Source of the DNA: Istiophorus platypterus
Taxonomy: Eukaryota; Chordata; Actinopteri; Istiophoriformes; Istiophoridae
Length of the DNA: 64,000 bases
Assembly: GCA_016859345.1 (NCBI GenBank)
Contig: CM029129.1
Span: 15,005,399-15,069,398 of the forward strand
Reading direction: 5' to 3'
Made by a program: the position numbers and the translations under genes. The notes beneath the pieces are model-generated. The model was not told the origin of the DNA, made no database searches, and saw only the letters and a program-made list of their open reading frames with translations. Each line of letters starts with the position of its first letter. The stretch's first letter is position 1. This document shows positions 1 through 14,867 of the stretch, piece after piece.

Positions 1-3000
1 GTAGAGAAATATGCCGTTTTGACATTGGCATTCTGAATATATACCAGTTTTAATGATCATACTAATCAAGCCAAGATAAATATAAACTATGTTTGTGTGA
101 AACATGAAAGCATATTGACTGAGATAGTACAAAGGTAGGATGAAAACAACAACAGTGAGCTCTACTTTGTCTTCATCAGAATCCTAAGTATTGTTAAAAC
201 ACTCGTCTGTTTTGCAGGATTAAAGGCTACAAATCAATCAGTGCGTTCCAGTCCTGAATGTGTGTCAACTCCCCTGAGCTTATACATTGCCTTTGGCACC
301 AAAAATAAATAAATGCCGAAGCATCTACGTATGTGCTACAGTAGCTAAACATTTACTGTGTGCACCAGATAATAAAACCTGAAATGTGCGATTTGCAACT
401 TTGCCCTAAAGTGCTATGTGATCCAAATGCTCATGAGAAATGCCTGTTGTAGTTTCACAGCTGAATAAAATGTATCTTCAAGCTAAGGCTCTGGCCCTCC
501 TCTCTGGCAAAAACGATTGATTATGGAAGAGTAAACAGTGTGAAAGATGCCAAAAACCATTTTCTTTTGCCATGCAGGACAAACATAGAACATAAATATT
601 AAATACTTACATTGCACTGCACTCTCACATGGTTAGAACGGGGTGGGGAGAATGAAAATAAGAGAATGATGAAAAGGGAGAAAAGGAATTCAAGAAAAGA
701 GATAGCGAAAAGAGTAGGAGGAAAACATATTCTTAAAATGGATTTTTTTCTCATATAGGAAAGAGCAGGAGACCTTGAAGCAACATGAGCAGCATGACTC
801 CACGGGTGTATACACCATAGCCCCAGTCACTGTTGTATTTCGTACCTTGGTCTCTGCCTGTACTCAGACTTTCAACAACAATATTAGGGGCAAAACATTT
901 TTGTCAGCGAATCTTCCTCTGCATGGCTGGCAAAACACCTTTTGGCTTGTCATGTTCTCTCTCTTAGAGGCTGCTTGAAGGATAATTACTCCTAAAGAAC
1001 AGTCCGAGGCTCCAATGCTGAGCATGATCCCTGAAGCTGCAAACAGGTCAGAAAGACTTTTGCTTTTCCCATCCCAGAAATACTTCTTAGCTTTTTATCA
1101 GCATCAAAGGGAGACATCTCTGTTGTACTGGTGGTAAAGGCAGTTTCTTTAACTACTCCGGCAAGCATTAATATGTTATTAAGAATTTTCATGCCTCTGT
1201 CGAACCCCGTAGACACCATTCTCAATTCCTGAACGCATGCCTACATGTTCTTTAATTCCATTTGTTCGCTGGTGCTTGGTAAGGCTTTTTTCTTACAGGA
1301 ACAATATGCCGGCCAATGTAAAGGAACCTTAAAAATTGAAACTTGGAGCAGCATTGATGCAATTTAAATCTAAATAAACAAGTTATTGTAATGACATTGC
1401 AATATCTGAGTAAAAGCACTGTATTATGTTAAGATCGGTCAAAAAAAAAGGAAAAATTGTTCTGCAGATTCTGCATCATTTTTCAAATCTAACTCTTCTG
1501 AGTTATGTGAATATCCCAACATTTAATGTCATCAAATAAAATTGCATCTTTGGCTTTTAACAGAGGATTTTTTCTCAGTGAAAACCAGGACCTTTTTCTG
1601 CAGCTATATATGACATTTATATATGAGACATTGACCAGTGAGTGCTGAGGGCTTACAGTTGGCACATGTTGAGTACGAGGAGAGTGATGGGATGTTCCAT
1701 GCTCATTTATTTCTTTCAGAAGGAAGTTGTTTTTTTTTTTTGCCAGCGCATTAGCCATCTGACCTTGAAGTTTGTTTTTTGAGGATTTTCTGCAACCCAC
1801 TGGTCATAAATTGTGACTTATGAGTTTACCCCTTCCTTGTTTGCTCAGCGTAACATGGCACTGTAGTAGCCCCAAGAAACAAGTGTTGGGTTTAAGACTG
1901 AATGCTAATACTACCCTGCCCAACTCAAATATATTATTACCTATCAAGATTATGCTTTTAAAAGTTTAAACTTGCAATTAAAGGATGCCCCTTCTCCGTG
2001 CTTAGTAACTTGATAAACCACTTGAATTTGCACCCAAAATTCTGTCAGAGCCCACAGTAATTAAATCCACTGCAGGCTCAGCAGCTCTTGAATTAGGAAA
2101 ACAAAGTTCAGAGAAAGCAAGGAAATCTAGCAAGATGATGATGCATTCTGATTCAAGCAGTGCTTGGTCAAATATGGTCAGTAATTTGCTTTGGAAATTT
2201 TATCCCACTGATGATGTTCTTACCTCAATAGGTTATGCTGTAAGTTAAGAACAGAATCTCAGACTTGTAGGACAAACCTTTGAATACATCAATATATTCA
2301 AACAACATGTTTATTTAAAATTGCTTTAACAGCCTGATGTTTTAATTGTAAAAGTCTGAGAACAGACCTTAAATTAAACTAATGGTCCAAAGTGGGAGCA
2401 TGTCATTCTTCCAACCGGTGGCACACCCTCATTATATAAGCAGCATGACCTCAGAATTATACTTTGGATATGTTGATAATATGACAGGGCTATAAATAAG
2501 TACTGTTAATATATATTTAGCTGATTAGAGCTAGTGAAATGCACAAGGGAGCTACTGCAGATTCTGTTCATGTTAATCAGGCATTGCAATTGTCTCCTAC
2601 ATTGATGCCCACATATGTAAAACTCCCACACACACCAAGACATGCATATCTATAAACAAACAAATACACATTCGCATACATAAGCGCACTCCTACACAGG
2701 AGCACACTCCTACATAGGTTAACTAATTCAGGCTTGTGATGAGGAGAGGCAGAAAACATCACTAAGCTAAAAGAGAGGGGCCCAGTTAAAAGAAAGCCAA
2801 AAAACTCATAAAATGAGAGTTAACAATGATTGGCATCTTCATTGTGAATCAGTCATAATCAACATTATACACAAGGAAAGCCAATACGGAAAACAAAATG
2901 TCTGAGACAACCTGTTATTACCAGAGACAAGCAAGGCATATAATTAGAACTGTCAAATCATTAAAAATCACTTTCTCCATGTTTCTGTTTTTGTGAAAGA

Positions 3001-6000
3001 CGATGGGAAAACTAAATTCAGTTGTGATTGCCTTGGAGCCCTGGCTAATGATTAATTTCAACAAATATCTGGCTTTTTCAAGTTGTCTGGATGTTCAGTG
3101 ATGAGTAGGTTCCATTCTCTGTGTGGTGAAATGAAGTCAGGCATACGGTGGTTTTGGCAACCTTTACTTGAAGCTCTCCTTCCCATGTGTATGTGCATTT
3201 GTCTGCCAAAACACAAGTTCCCTTGACATGGATAAATGTGTCGGTATGAGGTTGAGCTTCAACCAGTTCCGAGTTGGGAACGGGTGCACCAGCTGGCACT
3301 AGCTGGAGAGACCCAGTTCCCCTCTCTACCTCCAGCTGGTGCTCTAAATGCATCCACCCATGCTGCAAAACAAATACCCTCACAGCTTGCATCTCCATCA
3401 CTTCCCTCGTCCTAACATATTCCCTCAGTGCCTTTCCTCTAATCTCTAACCTTTTCCCTGGGTACTTCATTTGCTTGCTACTTCCCCCTCTCCTCTAAGG
3501 GTGCGTCCTCTCTGGCGTTTGAGCCCCGAGGTAATAAAGGGAGGCCCCGTGACTGGATTTGCCTACATACCAAAATCACTATATAGGCCCCTCCATCTTC
3601 ATCATTGTCATCTCCCTTATCTTAACACTTCCCTCGCTTCTTCTTCTCCCTCCTTTATCCTTATGTACTCACCATCCCTCGAAATGACACTTGTAGGCAT
3701 AGGTGAGGAAGAAAGGGTGGAATTCAAACAAGTGAAGCAGTTCCCTCGCTGACAGCCTTCTGACCATCTGTCCAAACACAGCTCAGGTGTGAAATAAGAA
3801 CAGTTCAACCAGAACTTTTTTTGTTTTTCCAGTATGTACTGTATATGTGTTTCGACATATGTTTCTGCAGATACATGCTTCTCTGCACCTTCTCAAGTTT
3901 GTGTGTATAGGCAGTATGTCTATGGGCAGGCATGCACCCACTACCTCCAACTTATACCAATCAGCATAGGTTTCTTTTGCTTTTTTCTTGACAGTGAATG
4001 GTAGGAGGACTCATAGGGGTTTGAGTCTAATTTAATTTTACCTAATTGCATAAAAAATGTAGACCCTGCAGCAGTTCGGGTCACACAGAACCTCAGACTA
4101 CAAACATATCATTTATTATGATGCAAACATTGCAAGTAACTGAGCAAAACACAGGACTGGCTCTTATTTAATGTAGTGTCCACTGGCATCAACAATAAAT
4201 AGTATTTTGCTGATTCCTGCAGACAGGCCTCCCCCGAACCCTTTTCTGCTTCCTCCTTCCTCATTATAGGAACCACAAGAGTCATTATGAAGCCATGATG
4301 CCTCATTGAGATATGCCCCCACTCTGAGTCCCACACCCTGATTTTCTCGCTGTGACACCTCCTATCATATCATCCATCCCCATCCATCCCCATATCATCC
4401 ATCCCCATCTGACACTCCGTTCACTCCTCCATCCATGACCCTTATTGCTACCCTACCTTACCTGTCGCCCCAATAAGCTATTTTGCATAATTGGAAGGCA
4501 TGGTCTTTGTCAGTGAAACAATAAATAACAGTTGCATGAATTGTGCAGAAATTGTTTGCATTCAGCAGTAAGGCCTGCTGGAGTTTTCTTAAACCTTTGT
4601 CTGAAGCAATAGGCAGGAGATTAGACAAACATATAAAACATTATAACATAATGAAAATAAACCATGAAACAGATCATATAATGAAATCTAAGTGGCGCCA
4701 TGGAGTCAAGTGAATATAAAGTTTAGCAATAGGATGTAATTGTGTAAATGTAATGTAAATGATATGCACCCCTGCACTGTGGTGTTTATTTGTTCTGGTC
4801 TACTTTCAGTGGCTGACACCATGGGACTTGAAAATCGTATGAAAAACAAAGGCACAGGTGTTTTACTTGAACCAGTTGTATTTTAAAATATCTTAAGACA
4901 AAATAAATCCTCAGAAAACAAAAGTCCTTCAAAAATGTCTCCGAATTACATTTAATCTCTCATTTAATTTTGATTATCAAGGTGTTTAAATTCATTGCAG
5001 CATTTTTGAAGTAATTTAGTATGTCTCTTTGGCTGATCATCTGCTAATTCATATCCAATAAACTCTAAGGGATATGGGACTCCTTGCACAACACCCACCC
5101 ACTGGCAATTAGGCGAAAATAGCAGCGCATAAATAAACAAGCAAATACAGACAAACATGCTGATGGATGGCTCTGTAGGAGGACGTCTGTCAGCGTGTTG
5201 GCCTGAAAGCAGAGGAGCAGCATGGATGTTTGGATTTAGGTGCTGTGGCCTCGGTGGAAGGTTCTCACCTGAAAGCCCCAGCATACCAATGAATGTTCAA
5301 CCACAAAGAGACACATTCACACACACGCACTTTCACACACACTGAGGAATACTTGTCAGATTGACTGGACGCCTGGGGACCTTTCCATTCTGGGAGAGGG
5401 GTTTACACAGACGAAACACAGCCAACGTGCAAGAGCAAACATACACACAACCAGATGCACATGCACATTCATTTTAAATGAAATACTGGCTCCTACAATG
5501 TAATTATTTATATGTAATTCAAAACACTAATGTGCTTTCAAAATGAAAAAAATCGCAACACGTTCTACAATGGTCTTCAAGCGTTGCTTGGCAAAAAGCC
5601 AGGATGTCTTTGGAAAAATTAGACCTGGAAATCTTTTAAATGTGCATCAGCATTATTCAAACAAGGCAGAATGTTGGGCCGAGCCTCTGTACATTCATTT
5701 GGCAAATGGAGAAGAATTTTCTTTTTAACTTGCAATTAGGGAACAGCAGTTTGTTGGAAGTATATTTCTGGGGAAGCTGTTGCCTTTTTTTTTTTTTTTA
5801 ACAGAAATCACTACGTTAAATCTATAAGTCAAATTGTGCATGTGTAAAGGAAATTACATCTCTTAAGGGTTTTATTTCATTGGTTTTAATATAAAATACC
5901 ATAAAATATTATATGGGCATATGCACCGTGTATACAAAAGAGTTTTGCCCCGGGTATTCTTCTATTTAAATATTTGCCTGAGACACATGATAGGGGCATG

Positions 6001-9000
6001 CAATTAAAGCTAAGTCTGAAATGGCTTGTCTTTGTAAAGCTTTGCCAAAAGCTTATGCATCACTGTGTTTTTTCATATACTTTATAACCAAGATGAATTA
6101 ATTGATAAACATACAAATACTGAAGGAAAATGCTACATTTACCACACATTTAACAGGCAGTTTCAATACGTTTTATTTTTCATATGTGGATTAATATAGT
6201 TACTATTGCTGTTCATCTGGTGCTGCATTAAAGTAAAGCTAAATAAAACAAACAAACAAACAAACAAATAAATAAACAAACAAACAAACAAGAAGATATT
6301 GTGGAAGCCTGTATTTCAAGACTGATCCACATAGAGTCATTCATACGGAAAACATTTTAAACTACATCAACCCTCCGGTATGATACAAGATGTTATAACA
6401 GGGGTACATACTGGTTGTTCAGATACCTTAACATACCGTTGGTCTTCCTGCCATATATATTAGAACTGCTGACCTCATTTTATGTTGATTTCTATGGGTA
6501 TAGTTTATGAAATAAATTTCCCCAGTGGCAACTTGTTGGTAGGGAAGATCCGACATGACATTAACACGAAATGTTGTTTGCTGTTAATTTTGATAACCTT
6601 GTATGTCAGATGTAAAATTGCCCTTAATTAGATGAGAAGAATTAAAGTCAGCAGGACTGAGAAATATTGCAGATTCCAATGTTTCTACCTAGAACATGAA
6701 GATCAGACATTCAGTGTCTTGCCCGAAAACACTTCAAAAAGTACACAAATACTGATCCAGGGACAAGCCCCAGATTCTGGATGTAGGGTGGATCTCCAAC
6801 TTTCTAAACCACCAAACTGCTCAAATTACTGTCAGCACGCATATCTAAAAATTGCTTGAGGGACTTGGGGTCCATAAAGCTGGGAGGAGGTGTAGCAGAA
6901 TGTCCACACTGTGAAAATTACTTACACTGACCATCTTTTAAAGCCTTTTTTATCAATGCATTTGTCAGAGTTCTCTGACACCCTTTTAGTTATGTTGGCT
7001 GACTTCATACATTTTTCAGTGACTTCTATTTTGGGATGTACAGATTATACAATGTCTTAAGGGGGATCCTGGTTTCATAAAGGCAAAGTATTGTAAGTAT
7101 GAGGCTCCATTGTCAATAGCTTCATATAACTATGATATTAAACTGCACAGAAGCTAGCCAAATTCATAATTCAATGTATAAAATGTATTCATTTATTGTC
7201 AAAAGGATTTTGTTGTAACCATAATGTTAGAACAAAATCCAGATGTTTAAAAACACTGCGACAAAGCATGCATCCATTAGGTCCATACAGAAACAGCACA
7301 TTGTACTAACATATGTATGTTTGTGCAGACGTGTGCGCTTGCATGTTGATGAGATGTCAGCGCGTTGCTGGATGTTGGAGTATAGAGAATTGCATCCGTG
7401 GCTGTGATCCATCTCAGCTGATTGTAACAATGCTGGTATTTAATTAGTGTTCATTAATAAATTTCAACAGAAAGGGATCGCCTGGTTTCACTTCTCTCAC
7501 TACCCAATTTTGATTGTAATCCGCAAGACTTTGAGACATCGTTTCTCTATTTTTGAATTGGTTAAGGTACTGTAACATGATCTATGATGTTGAGTATAAA
7601 AAAACATCCCATTGCACCACAGCAGTTTGTTAGTGTTTCTATAACTCTTTCTAAGTATAGCAGCAAACCTTTCCCCACTGGCTTATAATAATCCAATTAC
7701 TGCAATAGGTAGGAGCTCACTAATTAATCATAGTTAGATGCTTTTCTTAAGAGATTGATGAATTTCCCATCACATGTGCCTTAATTAAAGCATCTCTATG
7801 ACATGTTTCTTTTTTTTTTCTTTAAGGATGTGTTGTCTCTTGAATTGTCCCCCACCACTCCGTATACAGGAGTAGGTTACTTGGTATAATTAGCTTTTAG
7901 ATTGGATTTTATAAGTTGGCAGATTTGAGCCCTGGGGATAAATTCTAACCTTGTCAATCCATGCTCTCCTGTGGTTGAAATATATGTATAATTAGAAAAC
8001 AAGTTGTTTTTTTTTTAAAATAATTGTGATGCACACAACAATTTGTTTGACTTAATATATGAGTAAAGCTTTTTCCCACTGTCACAGCACTGTGAAATAT
8101 CATGCATTGCTTTTCTTGTGGTACCATCAGCCTGTCTGAGACCAATTTCAAAGAACAACAATTTGCAAAGGCACAGTTAGTGATTCAGTCTCTGAATGTA
8201 CCCTGCGAATACTTGTTTACCTTCTTCCTCCTTTTCTTTAATAAAAGCCTCTAAATTGCATTTCATTTCATTCGATTTCTTTCTTCGAAAAACCATCTGT
8301 GACAATGCAAACTTCGATTGTGGGAAGAAGTAGTGGAGTACTCCAACTATAAAATCGCAAGAAAATATCTTAAATAACACTGCATGACAAGTCTAATTAA
8401 GGCTAGACTATTTTAAACTCACTTTCTTTAGAGGTGTGAGGGGCACACCATCAATGACTTTTTAATTTGTTTCAAGCAAAGCAAATTGTGCTGATGACCT
8501 CTGTGACTCTACAAAGAAGAAAGATAGTTTTACTGCCTGGACTACCAGTCTTGACTTTTATGTGACCTGAAGGAGTAAGCCAGACCATAAGAGTCTTTGT
8601 GTAGTGATGAGCAAATGACTGCTTATGTAGTGGGAGAAATTAGGAACACAATGAGAGATGAGTGAGGGAAGCTGACGGTCACCTTCTCTCTCATAAAGCC
8701 TTGAGACAAAAGGAAATTATTCTAGGCCCAATCTGCTCTGAAGTGATTTTCTTTCCATTAGGGCTGGTCAGAAAGAATCACAAAAAGTGCCACCTTATAC
8801 AATGAAATGCAAATTTTGCTAAGTTATGTGCTTTGTTCACGTTATCAATCTTTCATTTAAACATTTTGCTTAAACTTTGTCTTTCATGGAGTTGCCTTCC
8901 TGAAGCAGGAAAGTAATACCAAATAAATCATTTGTAACTGTTGTTAGAAATGTTTTTGAAAGTCCCAATACAAAGATGGGTTTATTATGCACAAAGAGAA

Positions 9001-12000
9001 TGTTTTACTTTTGCTTCAAGAGGATCAACTCAATGAAAAGTTTACAAAGGCCCAGAAGCACAAATTATTCTTTGATTTCACAAGTCTTCTGACATTGTGT
9101 GTCTTTCTTTCAAAGTCAGCACTTCAGAGGAAAAAGAATGACATGCTATAAGTCTGTTCAAATCGGGAGATCAAGCACTGACAGATCAAGCATTAAATGA
9201 ACTCGGCATCAAAATAATAATAAAAAAAAAAAGACAGCATAGAATGTGTAATAATGTTATGGCACATTGAAGACACATAAGCTTAGAAAATTTATGAAAC
9301 AGACTGGTTTGCTTTAAAAATAATTGTAATTAGTTTGGGAGTTTGATAGATAGTTATGGAGCTTTTTCGAAAGCATTGTTGGAGCAACCCTGTCTCCTAG
9401 AAATGACATGTATAAATTACTAAATTGATTTGCCTTACATGTTTGGATGAAAGACAGGCTAGTCCCGTCCACTGAGTGCAACACCAATCCTGCCCCCTAG
9501 AAATTATGTTTTTATACAACTAATTTCCAACAGCAAGTATGTCTCGAAGGAAACGTTATTTTTAATGCTATATGTTTTCTATCAATTAAATGAGGATTGG
9601 TTAGTTTGGTTAGTTTACCCTTTTGGCAAATTACAAAAATGTTGATTCTGAACATATCAGTAGAATGTTCACAGACGACGTATCTGTTTTCAGCCAAAAA
9701 TATCGGATCTTGCAGTAAAATATCAACTTGTGGTGACTATAGGATTATTTAACTTTTTTATTGTTATGTTTAGGCACTCACAGCACTTGGTTAAGGTTAG
9801 AGACAGATCAAAAGTCCAGTGATTTCAGACAGAACGTGTTTAAGCCAAAACCCCAACATTCCCCAAACCCCATTAGAGGACTTTGTCACTTAAGACTACC
9901 TGTGGACGCAAACTCTAGTGTGACAGTCATGCACCTCGTGTGCCCACTATCCACCTCCTGGTGACTTTGCTGCCATTAACTGTACAAATATATTCAGTAG
10001 CAACATATCTGTGCCTTTACATGTTAGATGACATGCAACAGACTGAAATATAATGTAATGTTGTATCTGCAGTGAAGCCTGTAGCCGGTGTGGTAGCCTA
10101 CATTTTCTGTCGTGTTTCAGTGCTCTGTGGAACAGCAAAGAATGTCTTATACTTATTTTTCAATGACCCCTACCTAGTACATTTCTAAGTCTTTTTTAAA
10201 TCCCAGTTATATTTTCGAAATAAAATTGCAAACCCCCTTCCACTTTCTTGTTGGTAAAAGACAAGCTTTCAGTGTTTGCCTGAATAAACATAAAATTTTT
10301 GGATTTTTCTGACATTGGATAATAAAACTTTTTTCTTCCTTTTCTGGTTCTCTTGTGTATACGCAAGGAGATACTATGAACATCTGCTGTTACATGCTTA
10401 CAGGAAGTGTTACCCTGTCATTGTGAATAAGGCCATTCTGTTACTGCTTACATAAACAACCCAGGATAGATGTGACGGATCCCATTAAAACCCATAGATC
10501 CCTTAAGTAGTTCTCCACCTTAGCCCTCTGAGAACTGCAACTATAGCCCCTTTGCATTTTAAATACTGCTAGAAATGCGTAATGCTTTAGAAATATTTCA
10601 ATAGTGCTAACCCATAAATGTGGGCTCTGATTCAATTTTCTGACAATCCACATGGGGGATTTACTCTGTGTAAGACGTCTTGTTGAAAGCTTTTCTCCCG
10701 ACTTTTCATTTCAGACTCCCATGACGCCTTGAAGAACAAACATAATATTGCCAACATAGTTTTACAATTCAAGCTAGACTTTAAAATTGGAAGATGAGTC
10801 AAGGCCAGAGACAGTTTTCTCTTATTCCTTATGTTTCCTCATGTAAGACTTGACTGCAGTGCTTCAGTTTTCTGTGGTGTTTCTCCATCGGCATCTGTCC
10901 CGATGCATTCTGTCACGGCTTACTTCTATAGAAAATGCTACGCTTTCATTGTGAATAAGGATTTTGAATGTGACAACAGCATTCCTGCGAATCCTGTAGA
11001 TATTTCAGTTTCGAGTCTTGATTGAGAGTAAAACAAAAGTGTCCAGCTGATTTACGGTTTCATAACAGTAAAAATAGGACGCTGACTATGTAACATGATT
11101 TCATGAGGCTCCGGTCCAGAAATGTCAGCCTCTTGATCAATTTAAACTCACTTAATGACTATATTCCTGTGATGTTCGATGTAATTTACTGCTTTTACGT
11201 TGCAGTGCCAAACGCTGCTCATCGGTTGTGGATGAAGGTTTATTTCAAGCACCTGGCCTGGTATCACTAACACCTGTTATTTGATAGTAGACACCCGTGT
11301 TTGTTTGTTGTTCTTCTTTTTTATATCATAGGATTAAGTAATAACTGATGTAAAGGGGTTGAGATAGTTGTTGAAAACTAAAAGGAGGAAGCTACACTTT
11401 CCTTTAGCACAGTTCAGCCCATGTGGTGTCAGTGGTGTCTGGTATTTAATGTTGATATCCAGTATAATTAATAATGATAATAAACAGAACTAAAATCACA
11501 AGGATTCAGAATTCCATTTTAATTTGAGTTGTGTTCCATGGCCCCATCTTGGTTTATTCGAGTTCTTTCCATGCCTGAAAGCTTTAACATTTCCTTATGA
11601 TTCCACATGCTTCCAACCCCCTCCTGTCCTCAGCTTTTCCCACCTTACACTCATTCCCCCTAATCAGCCTCTCACTATATACTGAATACACCTGGCCCCA
11701 GCTTCGCTCATATTGCTAGATTCTCTTGTACCCCGGCGCCTCAAGGTGAAGTCAGACTGGATTTCACTTCTCTTAGTGCAAGATTAGTTATATATGCGTC
11801 TGGTTGCAAATTGACCCCATCTCGTTCACTTCATGCAAAGTTAATGCTGATTAGATTTTGACATGTGAAATGGCGAGGCTCTCTAGGTAGTTTGAGGAAA
11901 TGGTTGACTGACCCGCTCATTAGTGAAATAATACAAGCAGCGGAGAAGAAAGGATGCTTGGCCGCAGTGCGCAATGACAGCGTCAGAGGTTAATGACAAT

Positions 12001-12504
12001 GAAGTGGTTAGTAGGAAACTTTAATTTACTTCTCTCGTTAGCCAGCTAGCCATGCTAAGTCCTGCGTGAAACACTACCTTATTTCCCGTCCCAGCTGCTT
12101 TAGGCCACAGCTTGCAAGTTTTCCCTGGGAAATTCCACTCCGACTGCAACATAGTGCTTCCACCCTTGTTATGCCTCCATCCTGCCTATGATCTCTGCCT
12201 GTTTTCTGTTTTGCATGCCTGTCTGATTCCTGTATATTTTTGATGACTGCCTAAACGTTGATTTCTAAACAAAAACTTTTTTTTTTTTTCTCTCTCAGCA
12301 CCCTACTTTGGGGTCTCCAAAACGTTCACCAGATGGGCCTTTTTTCACAGCAGACATTTAGAACTGTTATACTAGGAAAAGCACAGGTGTTGCTAACGTT
12401 GATGTTCAGTTTTATCGGAGTGTCCTAGTAAGCCATTTCAAAATTCTAATGAGCCAGAATGCACAATACCAAGCCCCTGAAACTGAAGCAAATGGAGTTA
12501 CGCC
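1..12504. other. Intergenic sequence, no gene recognised
   Basis: AT-rich intergenic DNA downstream of gabrb2. It contains an (AAAC)n tract at 6243-6291, CATCCATCCC-type repeats near 4366-4410 and CA-rich patches near 5310-5340. The longest open frame is 130 codons on the minus strand (3078-3470), with no recognisable domain or splice context. A GC-richer block at about 11750-12010 is noted among the findings. No RNA gene is evident. Confidence 0.6.
6243..6291. repeat. (AAAC)n microsatellite
   Basis: AAAC units interrupted by AAAT units. Confidence 0.95.
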
Positions 12505-12698
12505 ATCAAAAATAACTGAATCGATTTTCACCAAACATTTCAAGGGATGGGGCACGGTCCAGGGAAGAAGCCATTACATTTTGGGGCAGATCTGGATCAT
12601 TTACTATGAAATCTGAATTTTTTCCTCTGACGTCTGGCGTACGTTGTGACATTGGCCTTGGCGGGGCTATGCGCTCTGCTGAATGCCATTCTAATTCA
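12505..12698 (+). repeat. Eroded dispersed teleost repeat
   Basis: The segment goes from AACTGAATCGATTTTCACC through GGGATGGGGCACGGTCC, CATTTTGGGGCAGATCTGG and GGCGGGGCTATGCGCTCTGC to GAATGCCATTCTA. These blocks, in this order and spacing, match a very common interspersed repeat of percomorph fish that I recognise from memory (typical ending: GGCGGAGGTATGCGCTCTAC). The internal part is shortened. The family name is not certain to me. Confidence 0.6.
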
Positions 12699-14867
12699 CA
12701 ACTGTGAAAAACACCTATTTATCATATTCTGTCCCTAGAGAACATGTGCAACTACATTTTTAAAAATGTCACAAACTTTTGCCTAAAGTGCATACTGATA
12801 AAATTCTTTTAGCGTAAGTTGGAGAAATGCATTCAAATCAGACCTGACAGCCTAAATGAGGCCTCAATGTGCAGAGAAAATCAAACTTCAGTTTCTTTTT
12901 AGACTGTAGCCCCAGTAAAGAAGTCTAATCCATCTTATACCGAACCATATCATGCACTTGTCTCTGTCCTTTGCTGCCCTAATTATTTCCCCCAATCATT
13001 TACTGGGCTTCAAAGTCACAGATAGCTTTATCAGAGCAACCCTATTGCTTTGCCATTTCCAATGCACCTATCTTTACAAGGGGTCTGTGACTACATCACC
13101 ACCTTCCATCTATTGCCTGACACTGAGAGGAGGCTGATACTGTAGACAAAGTGATAGAATTTATGTTCAAGTATAGCTCGAAAATCTGGAAGTGGCAGGG
13201 TCGATCACTACACTACTAATTTGCCTATGTAGCCTACACCATAATGACAACTAGCTGCGTGGCATTAGAGTCCTGAGGGGCGCATGATGACATTGGACTG
13301 GGATATTGTTTATTCATCTTTTCTGTTTTTTAGGGCCCATTGTAGTCAAATTGTGTTCTTTTAATTTAGGTTTTCTGTACACAGGGAAATGACATTCATA
13401 GAAAAATCAGTTTTATCCCTTGACTTCGGTTAGGTTTTCATACAGTAAATAGCTCTCCCAAGATAATACCAATAATTCGAAAGAGATGAATAAAATGTAA
13501 CAGAGCTACTTTTCGTCTGTGCACATAAACAAAAACTGAAATGAGAATGATTCTGGTTTTCCTGCCAGATGATCATTACTCTGTTCTCCCGACTGACTCA
13601 TACACTCCACCATGCACCCCGTCTGGCTGAGGCCCATATCTTCATATAAATAGGCAATAACCAGTAATCGAAGCCCAACATAATGCAGTCACTGCCTGCT
13701 GGAAGCAGGCATGCTGAGAGTGAGTGCAGAACCAATGGATGATGTGAGCCTGCTGCCACTGATGAGCTAAGAGGAGGGCACTCAGCAGGAACCGTCTGTG
13801 CCGTGGCGCCATTGCAGCGTTGGCCAGTTAAATGGCCAGGCATCCAGTAATCAAATGGCCTTTAGGAAGAGCCAAGAGGGACTGGCTAACTGACCGAGTG
13901 AATGACTCATCCTGCACAGCCACATGGTTTAATCAGAGGACACAAACACAAAGCCTAGATGCCGTGGGGGATGCGAAGCGCATTAGCATTCACATCATTT
14001 GCCACATAGCCATGCATGCAGACTCACCTCCTCACATTCAGTGAGACAATTAGCATGCACTGGATGGCAGTGGACAGTTACTGAAATTTTAAAGTGTAGG
14101 GTAAATGTGCACATTGTAGATGGTGTGAAATAAAACTGATTTGGCAACTGTATCAAGACTCCAAGGAGCCAGGATAGCTTTACAAATTATTTTGGCAGCC
14201 CTGCAAGTTCTGACATCAGGGTTGGCAAAATACGGAGCACCTCTTACAAGTGTGTTATTGAATCTTTTATCTCTCCTTGCCATGTCTTATTAGCAAAAAC
14301 CAAGGTTAAAAAAAAAAATCAGGTTTGCAGACTTGTTTTTAGCTTTCATTGATCATCACTCTGGCCACCGAAGATGGCAGAAATTGCCAGTGGTAGCTCA
14401 ATAGACAACAAGCCAAAATGAAACTTTCTACTTTTCTCTCTGCACCCCAGTTTTGTGGAAAGCACATTATTTCCCTTTTGATGCATTCATTAATTTTCAT
14501 TTAGATAGAAAATGAAATGCTCCCCTTAAATTTTTGTCACTAAAAAAACTCTAAGTGTAGAGCCCCATGAATGCCAACAAAACGTTCTGACAAAGAACGG
14601 CTGTTTTAAGTATTGGCTTGAATAATGAGGACTCTGCGAAAAGGTGTGAGTGGGTGGGGAAGATTAAGTGACTGGGGAAGTTTGAGGGCATCTGGCAGCT
14701 GGATAGAGTAGCAGGAGACAGAGGCCTAATGCCCAAAATTCAACAGGGTTGAGCTACTTTGGCTACTATACTATAAAGTATTTGTTATGTTTGAATCAAA
14801 ATACGTTTTTTTTTTTTTCCACTTCGGAAATGATGTAAACCCGCCTGCTTAGGTGGTTTGTGTTTGA
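12699..14867. other. Intergenic sequence with a GC-richer block
   Basis: No gene recognised. The part at 13590-14045 is richer in GC than its surroundings and holds overlapping open frames on both strands, but no known protein. It may be conserved noncoding DNA. Confidence 0.5.
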
